Source: Algibacter sp. (lineage in GTDB: Bacteria > Bacteroidota > Bacteroidia > Flavobacteriales > Flavobacteriaceae). Taken from it: a stretch of DNA of 36,435 nucleotides. Both the position numbers and the translations under genes were made by a program. The stretch lies in assembly GCF_029245835.1 (NCBI RefSeq), contig NZ_JAQWOO010000008.1, positions 1 to 36,435 of the forward strand. The letters run 5' to 3'. Shown here one piece after another: positions 6,585 to 14,097 of the stretch. Position 1 is the stretch's first letter. Each line of letters opens with the position of its first letter. The notes under the pieces were generated by a model that had not been told where the DNA came from, searched no databases, and saw only the letters and a list, made by a program, of their open reading frames with translations.

Positions 6585-9434
6585 ATGTCCGACAACAAAC
6601 GTGTCTTTTTAGTTGATGCATTCGCATTAATTTTTCGTGGCTATTATGCCTTTATAAAAAACCCAAGAATTAACTCCAAAGGTGTTGATACCTCAGCCAT
6701 TATGGGGTTTATGAACTCCTTATTAGATGTTATAAAACGTGAGCGCCCAGACCATTTAGCAGTTTGTTTTGATAAAGGTGGAAGCGCAGACCGTGTGGAA
6801 CTATTTGAAGCTTACAAAGCCAATAGAGACGAAACACCCGAGGCGATAACAATAGCTGTTCCTATCATTCAAGACATTTTAAAAGCCATGCACATCCCCA
6901 TTATGGTAAAAGCAGGATATGAAGCCGATGATGTGATTGGAACGCTCGCAAAACAAGCCGAAAAAGAAGGCTACCAAACGTTTATGGTTACGCCAGACAA
7001 AGATTTTGCACAGCTTGTAAGCGAGAACATTTTTATGTACCGACCTGTTTTTGGTGGCGGTTACGAAACTTGGGGCATTCCTGAAGTTCAGAAAAAATTT
7101 GAAGTGACCGACCCCTTACAAGTGATTGACTTTTTAGGGATGATGGGCGATTCTAGTGACAATATTCCCGGGCTCCCGGGAGTTGGCGAAAAAACAGCAA
7201 AAAAGTTTTTAGCAGCATATGGTAGTATGGAAGGCTTACTAGCAAACACCCACGAGCTAAAAGGCAAAATGAAAGAAAAGATTGAGGCCAATGGCGAATT
7301 AGGCCTTTTGTCCAAAAAGCTTGCGACCATCATGCTTGATGTTCCGGTGACTTTTGATGCCAAGGATTTCGAATTGGACCAACCTGATATTCCGAAAGTA
7401 ACCGAGATTTTTCAAGAGTTGGAGTTTAGAAGATTGATTGATAATTTCACAAAAACATTTACTGTTCAGGCTGAAACGACGCCATCTGAAACAACAACAA
7501 AAGCCTCAGAAACCAAAACAACCCCTAAAGAGCAGGCTTCGGCAGGTGCAGGACAATTCTCGTTATTTGGAGCCGACCCTTCTAGTGCAGCACAAACGGA
7601 AACAACTTCTGAGTTTACTCGAAAAACAGCAGAAACTACGTCGCATTTTTATCAAAGTGTGGCGCCTGGTATGGCCACCAAACTTTTTATTAAAAACTTG
7701 ATGAATCAAAGTTCCGTGTGTTTTGATACGGAAACTACAGGTTTAAATCCGCTAACTGCCGAATTGGTTGGGATTGCTTTTTCTTGGGAAGTGGGTAAAG
7801 GTTTTTACATGCCATTTCCAGAAAACAAAGACGAGGCGCAAGAGCTGATTGAACAATTACGTCCGTTTTTTGAAAGCGAAACCATTGAAAAGGTGGGGCA
7901 GAATTTAAAATACGATATTAAAGTGTTGGCTAAATACAATGTAGATGTTAAAGGCAAATTGTTTGACACCATGTTAGCGCATTACCTCATCAATCCAGAT
8001 ATGCGCCACAATATGGATGTATTGGCTGAAACCTATTTGAATTACACACCCATTTCTATCGTAGAATTGATAGGTAAAAAAGGAAAGAATCAACTATCGA
8101 TGCGTGATGTGCCTTTGGAAAAACAAACCGAATATGCTGTTGAAGATGCTGATATTACCTTACAACTCAAAGAACATTTTCAAAATGAATTAGGCGAAGC
8201 CAATACTCAGAAATTATTTGATGAGATTGAAATTCCGTTGCTTCGCGTTTTAGCCGCTATGGAATTAGAAGGTATTAACCTTGACAAAGATTTCTTAAAT
8301 GCATTATCTGAAGAACTTAACAGTGATATTGCAACGCTTGAAAAACGTATTTATGACGCGGCAGGCGAGGAATTTAATATCGCTTCACCAAAACAACTAG
8401 GAATCATTTTATTTGAAAAATTGAAACTGGTTGACAAGCCTAAAAAAACCAAAACAGGACAATATGCCACTGGCGAAGATATTTTAAGTTATTTAGCCAA
8501 AGACCACGAGATTATTCGAAATATTTTGGAATATCGCGGACTCGCCAAATTAAAAAGCACTTATGTGGATGCCTTACCAACGCAGGTAGATGAAGTCACA
8601 GGGCGTGTACATACGGATTATATGCAAACGGTTGCAGCTACAGGACGTTTAAGTAGTAATAATCCAAATTTACAGAACATACCTATTCGTACCGAACGGG
8701 GGCGACAAGTGCGTAAAGCATTCATTCCTCGCAATGAAGACTACATTTTATTAGCTGCCGATTATTCACAAATAGAACTCCGTATTATTGCTGCTTTAAG
8801 TCAAGAAGAAACCATGATTGAAGCGTTTAAAAACGGGGAAGATATTCATGCATCAACCGCTTCAAAAGTATTTAATGTCCCATTAAGTGAAGTCACCCGA
8901 GAGCAACGTAGCAATGCCAAAACCGTTAATTTTGGGATTATTTATGGGGTTTCTGCTTTTGGATTAAGCAATCAAACCGATTTATCGAGAACCGAAGCCA
9001 AAGAATTGATTGACACCTATTACGAAACTTACCCTAAATTACGCGCTTACATGAGCCAACAAGTCGATTTTGCTCGCGATCATGGTTATGTGCAAACCGT
9101 TTTAGGACGTCGTCGTTATTTAAAAGATATTAACTCTAGAAATGCCGTAGTTCGTGGTGCTGCAGAACGTAACGCTGTAAATGCGCCCATTCAAGGAAGT
9201 GCTGCCGATATTATTAAAGTGGCCATGATTAATATTTACAACAAGCTAGAAGCCGGAAACTATAAAACCAAAATGCTTTTACAAGTGCATGATGAATTGG
9301 TTTTTGATGTGTATAAACCGGAATTAGAGACCATTAAAACCTTAGTTAAAACGGAGATGGAAAGTGCTTTTGTGATTGATGTTCCTTTGGATGTGGAGGT
9401 TGATACGGGGTTGAATTGGTTGGAGGCGCATTAG
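6585..9434 (+). CDS. polA: DNA polymerase I
   Basis: At 949 residues this is a full-length family A polymerase. The N-terminal 5'-3' exonuclease (about 1-290) has the acidic cluster GYEADD (111-116), TPDKD (136-140) and GDSSDNIPG (188-196). A Gln/Thr/Ala-rich linker (about 295-355) joins it to the proofreading exonuclease, whose active residues are intact: D381-x-E383, D444 and Y517/D521. The polymerase domain has DYSQIELR (D726), the O-helix R775-K779-F783-Y787 and HDE (D903, E904). It fills gaps in lagging-strand synthesis and excision repair in the cytoplasm. It is a single gene with its own promoter and converges on the mcrC gene. Confidence 0.98.
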   Translation: MSDNKRVFLVDAFALIFRGYYAFIKNPRINSKGVDTSAIMGFMNSLLDVIKRERPDHLAVCFDKGGSADRVELFEAYKANRDETPEAITIAVPIIQDILKAMHIPIMVKAGYEADDVIGTLAKQAEKEGYQTFMVTPDKDFAQLVSENIFMYRPVFGGGYETWGIPEVQKKFEVTDPLQVIDFLGMMGDSSDNIPGLPGVGEKTAKKFLAAYGSMEGLLANTHELKGKMKEKIEANGELGLLSKKLATIMLDVPVTFDAKDFELDQPDIPKVTEIFQELEFRRLIDNFTKTFTVQAETTPSETTTKASETKTTPKEQASAGAGQFSLFGADPSSAAQTETTSEFTRKTAETTSHFYQSVAPGMATKLFIKNLMNQSSVCFDTETTGLNPLTAELVGIAFSWEVGKGFYMPFPENKDEAQELIEQLRPFFESETIEKVGQNLKYDIKVLAKYNVDVKGKLFDTMLAHYLINPDMRHNMDVLAETYLNYTPISIVELIGKKGKNQLSMRDVPLEKQTEYAVEDADITLQLKEHFQNELGEANTQKLFDEIEIPLLRVLAAMELEGINLDKDFLNALSEELNSDIATLEKRIYDAAGEEFNIASPKQLGIILFEKLKLVDKPKKTKTGQYATGEDILSYLAKDHEIIRNILEYRGLAKLKSTYVDALPTQVDEVTGRVHTDYMQTVAATGRLSSNNPNLQNIPIRTERGRQVRKAFIPRNEDYILLAADYSQIELRIIAALSQEETMIEAFKNGEDIHASTASKVFNVPLSEVTREQRSNAKTVNFGIIYGVSAFGLSNQTDLSRTEAKELIDTYYETYPKLRAYMSQQVDFARDHGYVQTVLGRRRYLKDINSRNAVVRGAAERNAVNAPIQGSAADIIKVAMINIYNKLEAGNYKTKMLLQVHDELVFDVYKPELETIKTLVKTEMESAFVIDVPLDVEVDTGLNWLEAH

Positions 9435-9484
9435 AAGATTGTACATGAAAACTATTTCTGTCACTTGTTCACTAAACCAGATAG

Positions 9485-9518
9485 TTCTCATTCACAATGT
9501 TAATGAGAAGTGTTTTTT
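9485..9518 (+). terminator. Likely polA terminator
   Basis: The arms ttctcatt (9485-9492) and aatgagaa (9502-9509) form a perfect 8-bp stem with a 9-base loop, followed shortly by six T. It lies 50 bases after the polA stop and overlaps the last codons of the convergent mcrC gene. Confidence 0.55.
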
Positions 9519-10873
9519 CTTTCAATCTCATTAAGTTCATTTATCAACAATCTTTTTATTTCTTTTATGCTGTCCTTTCTTAAAGGTACGCCTAAAATTA
9601 ATATTGTATTTCTTGCTTCATTTAATCCGTTTTTAAAGTGTATACTTTTTATTTCTATTTGGTCTGATGGGTAACAAAGAAATCCATATTTAAAATCCGT
9701 TTTACTAAATGACGAATATGCCATTATTTGATGTAGGTCGTGTCGATGATCTTCTTTCAGTTTATCGCTCTGAACAAACTTGTTATAAAGGTTAGATTTG
9801 TATTTGGCATCAATAAAAACTAAAACGTTTTTTTTTTGAAAAATAGCGTCAGGTTCAATATGCTTTAATTCCCAAGAGTAATGCTTCGTAGTGCTAGAAT
9901 GGAATTTAAAATTTGAATAAAGTCTCCCACCTGTTTCTTTAGCAACTTCCTTAAAGATATGTTGTATAAATTTCTCAAATACATCTGAGAAGTCAACACG
10001 CCAAGATGTACTATCAACAAGATTAAAGTTTAGAATTTTATTAGCTTGTTCCTTGCAGTTTTTGACTGTTGGACTATCTGAAAACCTAATAATTGTTTTA
10101 TTAGTTGCTTTTGGCTTATGATGATATAACCGCTCTTCAAGAAAGTTTAACTTATTTCGAAGTGTGTTTTTTATTCTTTGTGGCGTATTAGCTGATAAGA
10201 GTTCGCCTTTACAAATATCAAAAACATATCTAATTTCAGCGTATTCGTTATGAAATTCGCTTAATACATTGATTCTGGCTGGAAACTTTAAACTATTTTC
10301 AACTTTGTATTCCGAATTAATATATTTAGTCCAGTTTATTTGTCCAATTGGTTGATTTGAAATTTTTTCAATATTATCAAACTTACGCCAAGGTCTCATT
10401 GTCAGAATTTCAAGAGATGAAATGAATTTTACAGCTTCTAAATACAATGGTGGCCTAAAATTATTTCCTGACGCTAGTGGCAAACTATCAATGACTTCTG
10501 GACTTATTTCAGCTCCAAGTAGGTTTAAAATTTCAATATAATCTTCAAATCTATCTCTACCGGTAAATCTGGGCACTACAACAAAGTCTCCAATTTGCTT
10601 TCCAGTATCAGAAGCTCTTAGAGGAATAGAACCTATAAAACCTGATGAACGAAACGATAGTGCGGTACTTTTGTCAGAGCCAATTATGTAAGGTTGCACA
10701 CCCAGGAATTTAAATTGCTCGGAATTGTAATCAATAAACTTTTGAAGATACTGTCCAATAACTCTTTTATCTGCTGACTTAAACCATTTTTTTTGCAATG
10801 CAATTCCACTTAACTGTCTTGATTTTTCCGTTAAGCAAGGTATTTCATAAAAAACATCTAATGGTTTTGTCAT
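9500..10873 (-). CDS. mcrC: McrC-like nuclease subunit of a type IV restriction system
   Basis: The 457-residue protein pairs with the McrB-like GTPase encoded directly upstream. The C-terminal part (about 295-400) carries a PD-(D/E)xK nuclease core: E300, D342 in EPDAIF, then D355-A-K357 in FIDAKYK, and HQIMAY (381-386) as the trailing helix. In McrBC the McrC subunit supplies the nuclease and stimulates the McrB ring, cutting DNA with modified cytosine. The N-terminal 290 residues are McrC-like in size without motifs I can name. Its ATG overlaps the mcrB stop in an ATGA, so translation is likely coupled. The target modification is unknown. Confidence 0.85.
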   Translation of the reverse strand: MTKPLDVFYEIPCLTEKSRQLSGIALQKKWFKSADKRVIGQYLQKFIDYNSEQFKFLGVQPYIIGSDKSTALSFRSSGFIGSIPLRASDTGKQIGDFVVVPRFTGRDRFEDYIEILNLLGAEISPEVIDSLPLASGNNFRPPLYLEAVKFISSLEILTMRPWRKFDNIEKISNQPIGQINWTKYINSEYKVENSLKFPARINVLSEFHNEYAEIRYVFDICKGELLSANTPQRIKNTLRNKLNFLEERLYHHKPKATNKTIIRFSDSPTVKNCKEQANKILNFNLVDSTSWRVDFSDVFEKFIQHIFKEVAKETGGRLYSNFKFHSSTTKHYSWELKHIEPDAIFQKKNVLVFIDAKYKSNLYNKFVQSDKLKEDHRHDLHQIMAYSSFSKTDFKYGFLCYPSDQIEIKSIHFKNGLNEARNTILILGVPLRKDSIKEIKRLLINELNEIERKNTSH

Positions 10874-12306
10874 TCGAAAAGAGATAAATTTAGCCTTGTT
10901 GAGAAATAGTTATTGAACTCCTCTTTCGCACTCCGCAATAGCCCTTCTTGTAAATATTCTTTAATCAAAGGAAAGACTTCGTAACGTATTCTATTAAGCA
11001 TTTCAGCTTCATTTTTCGCAATGAAATATCCTTCCCCGGGCTGAAGATTTAATTCTGGACTTGACGCATACCAATTAAAAATTTCCTCGATGACAGCAAA
11101 ATCTTCTTTAAAGAAAAATTCTTCTTCTGTTATTTTATTCACAGATACACTATCAAGTCTTTTACTTGACCCCTTAATAATTCTCGGGGATTTATTATAC
11201 CAAGCGAACCTTCTTCTTAATGCAAAGTCTACAACTGCCAAACTTCTATCGGCTGTATTCATAGTAGTAATGACAAAAAAATTATCGGGCAGTTTTTTTA
11301 CTTTGAAATTAGGGGAAATTTCAATTTCAACGTTTGAAACATCCATCTTATGTTCAAACAGGTAAAAAATAGGTCCTAACACATTTGAGAGATTTGCTCT
11401 ATTTATTTCATCAATTATTAATATGACCTTTTCTGTGCTATTATCAACTGCATACTTCAAGGCTTCCGAGAAGCTCCCCAAATATTCTTTATATCGAAGT
11501 TTTTCGTTTGTAGTGTCAGGTCTAATTCCGAAAATAAAATCTGAAAAACTAGTTTCCGCGTGAAATTGCGTAAAAAATGTCTTTGTACCAATTTGGTCTG
11601 CTACACTTTTTGCTGTTCTTGTTTTTCCTGTACCCGGAGGTCCTTGAAGTACAATATATTTTCTTTCGTTTAGAAGATTTTTTATTTCTCTTTCTTCATC
11701 TTTAGTTTCTGTTTTAATAAAAGGTTCTAAAGCCTCTGTAATTGCTTTTCGGTGGTCTTTGTTAGAAGGCCAATCCCTGAGCTTCGCATAACCTGCTACA
11801 AATGCTGAAATTACTTGTTTTCCTTCTTCACTTTCTGGGTCGTCAACAATTTGGCAACTAGGTAAAACTTTGGTGTAAGTCTTAATTGTGTTTTTTATGT
11901 GCTGTAATTCTTGGCTTCCAGTGATAGATTTAGGCAAGCCAGTTTCTATATCTGAGAAATCAGATTTACAAAAGCCTTTTTCATTGATAAGCTTCATAAA
12001 CAATCTTCTTAGTCCTGGATAGGTTGCAAGTTCGTAGTCATTTTTAAAACCACTGGAGCCAATTCCTAGACAAATTAACCAAGGTTTATTCTTATCGTTG
12101 GGAAATATTGTCAATGAAAAGTCGTGAAATGGTCCAGATGCTTCTTCTTCTGGGTGAATAAAACCAAAATATGCACCATTGTCATTTAGTGCTTCTTGTC
12201 CAGTGTTGTTCCTTTCAACATATGGCTTGTTGAATTCGTTGTCTGTCTTAGCACCGAATTGTTCGGCTTGTGCTTTTATAAATTCTCTAATATTCTGTAT
12301 GCTCAT
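10870..12306 (-). CDS. mcrB: McrB-like AAA+ GTPase of a type IV restriction system
   Basis: The 478-residue protein has a unique N-terminal region (1 to about 190) that presumably reads the DNA target and that I could not assign to a family. The AAA+ domain follows: Walker A GPPGTGKT (222-229), Walker B LIIDEINRAN (296-305) and MNTADRSL (349-356), followed by ALRRRF (362-367). That last block is nearly the classical McrB signature and separates it from other AAA+ proteins. The protein should form a GTP-driven ring that moves DNA to McrC. A short hairpin lies between this gene and the regulator gene upstream (90-base gap), so weak internal termination is possible. The family call is firm; the substrate is inferred only. 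Confidence 0.9.
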   Translation of the reverse strand: MSIQNIREFIKAQAEQFGAKTDNEFNKPYVERNNTGQEALNDNGAYFGFIHPEEEASGPFHDFSLTIFPNDKNKPWLICLGIGSSGFKNDYELATYPGLRRLFMKLINEKGFCKSDFSDIETGLPKSITGSQELQHIKNTIKTYTKVLPSCQIVDDPESEEGKQVISAFVAGYAKLRDWPSNKDHRKAITEALEPFIKTETKDEEREIKNLLNERKYIVLQGPPGTGKTRTAKSVADQIGTKTFFTQFHAETSFSDFIFGIRPDTTNEKLRYKEYLGSFSEALKYAVDNSTEKVILIIDEINRANLSNVLGPIFYLFEHKMDVSNVEIEISPNFKVKKLPDNFFVITTMNTADRSLAVVDFALRRRFAWYNKSPRIIKGSSKRLDSVSVNKITEEEFFFKEDFAVIEEIFNWYASSPELNLQPGEGYFIAKNEAEMLNRIRYEVFPLIKEYLQEGLLRSAKEEFNNYFSTRLNLSLFE

Positions 12307-12396
12307 ATTTCTTATTTAAACTTAGTTGGTAATAAATTAAATTGAATCTTCAGTTAAAAAATCTGAGATTATATTATTGTAGTAAACTCTCTTCAT

Positions 12397-12666
12397 TTAA
12401 CTATCAGTCTTAAGTTTATAATCTTGATAGCTCAGTTTTGGATTCTGAGTTTTGAAGTTTAATAAATCAGAAATATCTATTTCAAATGCTTTTGAAAACA
12501 CAGCAATATTAGTAAGTGAAATATTTCTTTCACCTCTTTCAATCATACCAATATATGTTCTGTGAAAGCCTGTTTTAAAAGAAAGCTTTTCTTGACTTAG
12601 TTTATTTTCAAGTCTTAACTCTCGAATTCGTAGCCCAAATTCTTTTAGAAGAAATTCATTTACCAT
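12397..12666 (-). CDS. XRE-family regulator, controller-protein-like
   Basis: The 89-residue protein is essentially one helix-turn-helix domain (about 11-66), with SQEKLSFKTG (24-33) and RTYIGMIERGERNISL (36-51). The IERGERNIS block is typical of small controller (C) proteins of restriction-modification loci. It is the first gene of the minus-strand xre-mcrB-mcrC group. A perfect inverted repeat lies 13 bases before its start codon and is a natural binding site, which suggests autoregulation and control of the restriction genes and of the divergent small genes. The C-terminal 20 residues are polar and lack a recognised domain. Confidence 0.85.
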   Translation of the reverse strand: MVNEFLLKEFGLRIRELRLENKLSQEKLSFKTGFHRTYIGMIERGERNISLTNIAVFSKAFEIDISDLLNFKTQNPKLSYQDYKLKTDS

Positions 12667-12678
12667 TTATCGAAACTA

Positions 12679-12714
12679 TACTTATTGTATGCACAAATCA
12701 ACATACAATAAGTA
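12679..12714. promoter_or_regulatory. Inverted-repeat operator between xre-mcrBC and the divergent genes
   Basis: The arms tacttattgtatg (12679-12691) and catacaataagta (12702-12714) are perfect reverse complements of 13 bp with a 10-bp spacer. The site covers the expected promoter region of the XRE gene and ends 10 bases before a TATATTTG -7 box for the plus-strand gene. The geometry suits a dimeric XRE protein binding one or two sites. The symmetry is directly visible; the identity of the binder is inference. Confidence 0.7.
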
Positions 12715-12723
12715 GCATTTTAT

Positions 12724-12731
12724 TATATTTG
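12724..12731 (+). promoter_or_regulatory. Putative -7 box for the divergent small-gene pair
   Basis: TATATTTG matches TAnnTTTG. The start codon of the first small gene is 39 bases after it. The right arm of the operator sits where the -33 region would be. Confidence 0.45.
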
Positions 12732-12769
12732 GTATTTAATAATTAACTACTTAAACAAATATATTTAAT

Positions 12770-13045
12770 ATGGCAATTCTAAATTTTGAAGAAAAGGTAG
12801 ATTATTTAAAAAAGCAATTAGAAAATATTGAAGACAATTATGCTGATAGTTTTAAAAATGATATATTTTTTTTCATTTATAATTTTGAAACTTCAAATCC
12901 TAGACTATTTTTCATAAAAAACATATCTTCTAAAGTTGAAATTGACAATTGGATAAATAAATTGACGTCAAGAATAGTTTTAAAATTTGATGAAGAGTAT
13001 GAAACAATTAATGATTTCATTTACGATTATATCGCGAACGGTTAA
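12770..13045 (+). CDS. Small acidic protein of unknown function
   Basis: The 91-residue product is acidic and aromatic-rich, with a predicted helical N-terminus (FEEKVDYLKKQLENIEDNY) and a hydrophobic FFFIYNF stretch in the middle. It has no signal peptide, no cysteine and no motif I recognise. It is the first gene reading away from the XRE-McrBC locus and shares the intergenic operator with it. A second small gene follows after 35 bases, so the two probably form one transcript. A role in regulating, guarding or supplementing the restriction system is inference from position only. The start codon ATG is the first available and follows a -7 box. Confidence 0.55.
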   Translation: MAILNFEEKVDYLKKQLENIEDNYADSFKNDIFFFIYNFETSNPRLFFIKNISSKVEIDNWINKLTSRIVLKFDEEYETINDFIYDYIANG

Positions 13046-13080
13046 TTTATCATTTACATAATTAAACTATAAAAAAAATA

Positions 13081-13266
13081 ATGATGGACTATTCTATATT
13101 ACCTATTCCTTCTGTTCTGGATTTACCTTTTAAACTTAAAGATATTTTATATAATTGTCCTGTTTGTAATTTCGAAATTGAAATAGATTTAATCTTAAAC
13201 GAAAATAGTTTTATTGAATGTGATAATTGTGAACACAGAATTAAACTTAGGCTAAAAAAAATTTGA
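13081..13266 (+). CDS. Small zinc-ribbon protein
   Basis: The 61-residue product contains two CxxC knuckles, CPVC (C26, C29) and CDNC (C47, C50), separated by 17 residues, the pattern of a zinc ribbon. The N-terminus is short and hydrophobic (SILPIPSVLDLPF) without a membrane segment, and the C-terminus is basic. Such proteins usually bind nucleic acid or a protein partner. It follows the acidic small gene by 35 bases. The start may be either of two adjacent ATG codons (13081 or 13084). Function unknown; the metal-binding call rests on the four cysteines. Confidence 0.6.
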   Translation: MMDYSILPIPSVLDLPFKLKDILYNCPVCNFEIEIDLILNENSFIECDNCEHRIKLRLKKI

Positions 13267-13378
13267 ATAAAACTAGCAAGCGATTATTGGTAAATCATAC
13301 TTTTCCTAAATTTATGCAATGCCATATTAAAACAATTAATCTGCTAAATTATTACTCCAAAACTTTAATCGAAGGTTT

Positions 13379-13405
13379 GTCCCCTTGAGGGGACTTTAGG
13401 GGTGT
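13379..13405 (+). repeat. REP-like repeat, left copy beside the DUF559 gene
   Basis: A 27-base unit: the palindrome gtccccttgaggggac followed by tttaggggtgt. It ends 22 bases before the DUF559 start codon. The copy at 13815-13841 is its inverted partner, with 26 of 27 positions identical. Confidence 0.85.
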
Positions 13406-13427
13406 CAGAGTAGGATACACAAAACAA

Positions 13428-13793
13428 ATGAAAAACAAAATAATTCCATACCACCCAGAATTAAAACGACTAGCCAGACAGCTCCGAAAAAACAGCACCT
13501 TACCAGAAGTGTTCTTATGGCAACATATAAAACAACGCGCATATGGCGTGCAATTTCACAGACAAGTACCCATGCTACATTATATTGTCGATTTTTATTG
13601 TCATGAAATTAGGTTAGCCATTGAAATTGATGGGCATAGTCATGAGCATTCTTTTGAATATGATGCTAAAAGACAAGGAGAATTAGAAAAATATGGTGTC
13701 AAATTTTTGAGGTTTTCGAATGATGACGTTAAAAAGAATATGTTTAGTGTGTTGTTGGTTATTGAAGAAAAAGTTAAAGAATTGAGTGACTGA
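13428..13793 (+). CDS. DUF559 (Vsr-like) endonuclease-domain protein
   Basis: The 121-residue protein is a complete single-domain DUF559 protein. The N-terminal part has ARQLRKNSTLPEVFLW (16-31), then FHRQVPM (43-49), and the PD-(D/E)xK-type core with Y52-I-V-D55-F and E66-I-D68-G-H70. This fold is shared with the Vsr mismatch endonuclease. The likely activity is DNA cleavage in the cytoplasm; the substrate is unknown. The start ATG is preceded by a 27-base REP-like repeat, and an inverted copy follows 21 bases after the stop. It is unrelated in strand or spacing to the ygiQ gene behind it and looks like a stand-alone insertion between the defence locus and ygiQ. Confidence 0.9.
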   Translation: MKNKIIPYHPELKRLARQLRKNSTLPEVFLWQHIKQRAYGVQFHRQVPMLHYIVDFYCHEIRLAIEIDGHSHEHSFEYDAKRQGELEKYGVKFLRFSNDDVKKNMFSVLLVIEEKVKELSD

Positions 13794-13814
13794 AGCTTAA
13801 AGTATGTTCTAAAA

Positions 13815-13841
13815 ACACCCCTAAAGTCCCCTCTAGGGGAC
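13815..13841 (-). repeat. REP-like repeat, right copy beside the DUF559 gene
   Basis: The reverse complement of this stretch matches the left copy at 26 of 27 positions; one T/A change lies in the palindrome loop. Confidence 0.85.
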
Positions 13842-14046
13842 ATTCCAAATATTGAAATTTTTAGTATAAATTATTGTTACAAAAATAAATTATGAAATGA
13901 TCACTTCTATATCGTGCGCAAAGATATGCCCCTATAATTGTTCCCTTGAGGATTATCGAAATGAATATGTTTTTATTGAAGATACCGAGCGTAGCTTATA
14001 GGTTTGTCAAAATAAATAAATAACACTTTTATTAACGTGAACAATT

Positions 14047-14073
14047 GTCCCCTTGAGGCGACTTTAGTGGTGT
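14047..14073 (+). repeat. REP-like repeat, third copy downstream of ygiQ
   Basis: This copy is in the same orientation as the left copy and matches it at 25 of 27 positions; one change breaks its hairpin. A shorter fragment ttgttcccttgagg lies at 13938-13951. The 13842-14097 stretch otherwise contains no gene that I can support. Confidence 0.7.
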
Positions 14074-14097
14074 TGGCATAAAAGATCAAAAATGAAC

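Larger units (their letters stand above)
13379..13841 (+). mobile_element. Candidate minimal mobile element: DUF559 nuclease between inverted REP-like repeats
   Basis: One 121-codon nuclease gene is enclosed by 27-base inverted repeats, 463 bases end to end. No target-site duplication is evident by eye. Each repeat contains its own small hairpin, so the arrangement resembles REP-flanked RAYT transposase genes, but with a Vsr-like nuclease in place of a Y1 transposase. The structure is visible; mobility is inference. Confidence 0.45.

Noticed and set aside
7088-7701. Extra frames inside polA, one antisense and one in a Lys/Gln-rich register
   Set aside because: polA is intact through this stretch; the Lys/Gln-rich one is the linker region read in another frame.
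13379-14073. A possible CRISPR-like array of the 27-base repeats
   Set aside because: The spacing is irregular, the orientation is mixed, and one interval is a gene; there are no unit-length spacers.
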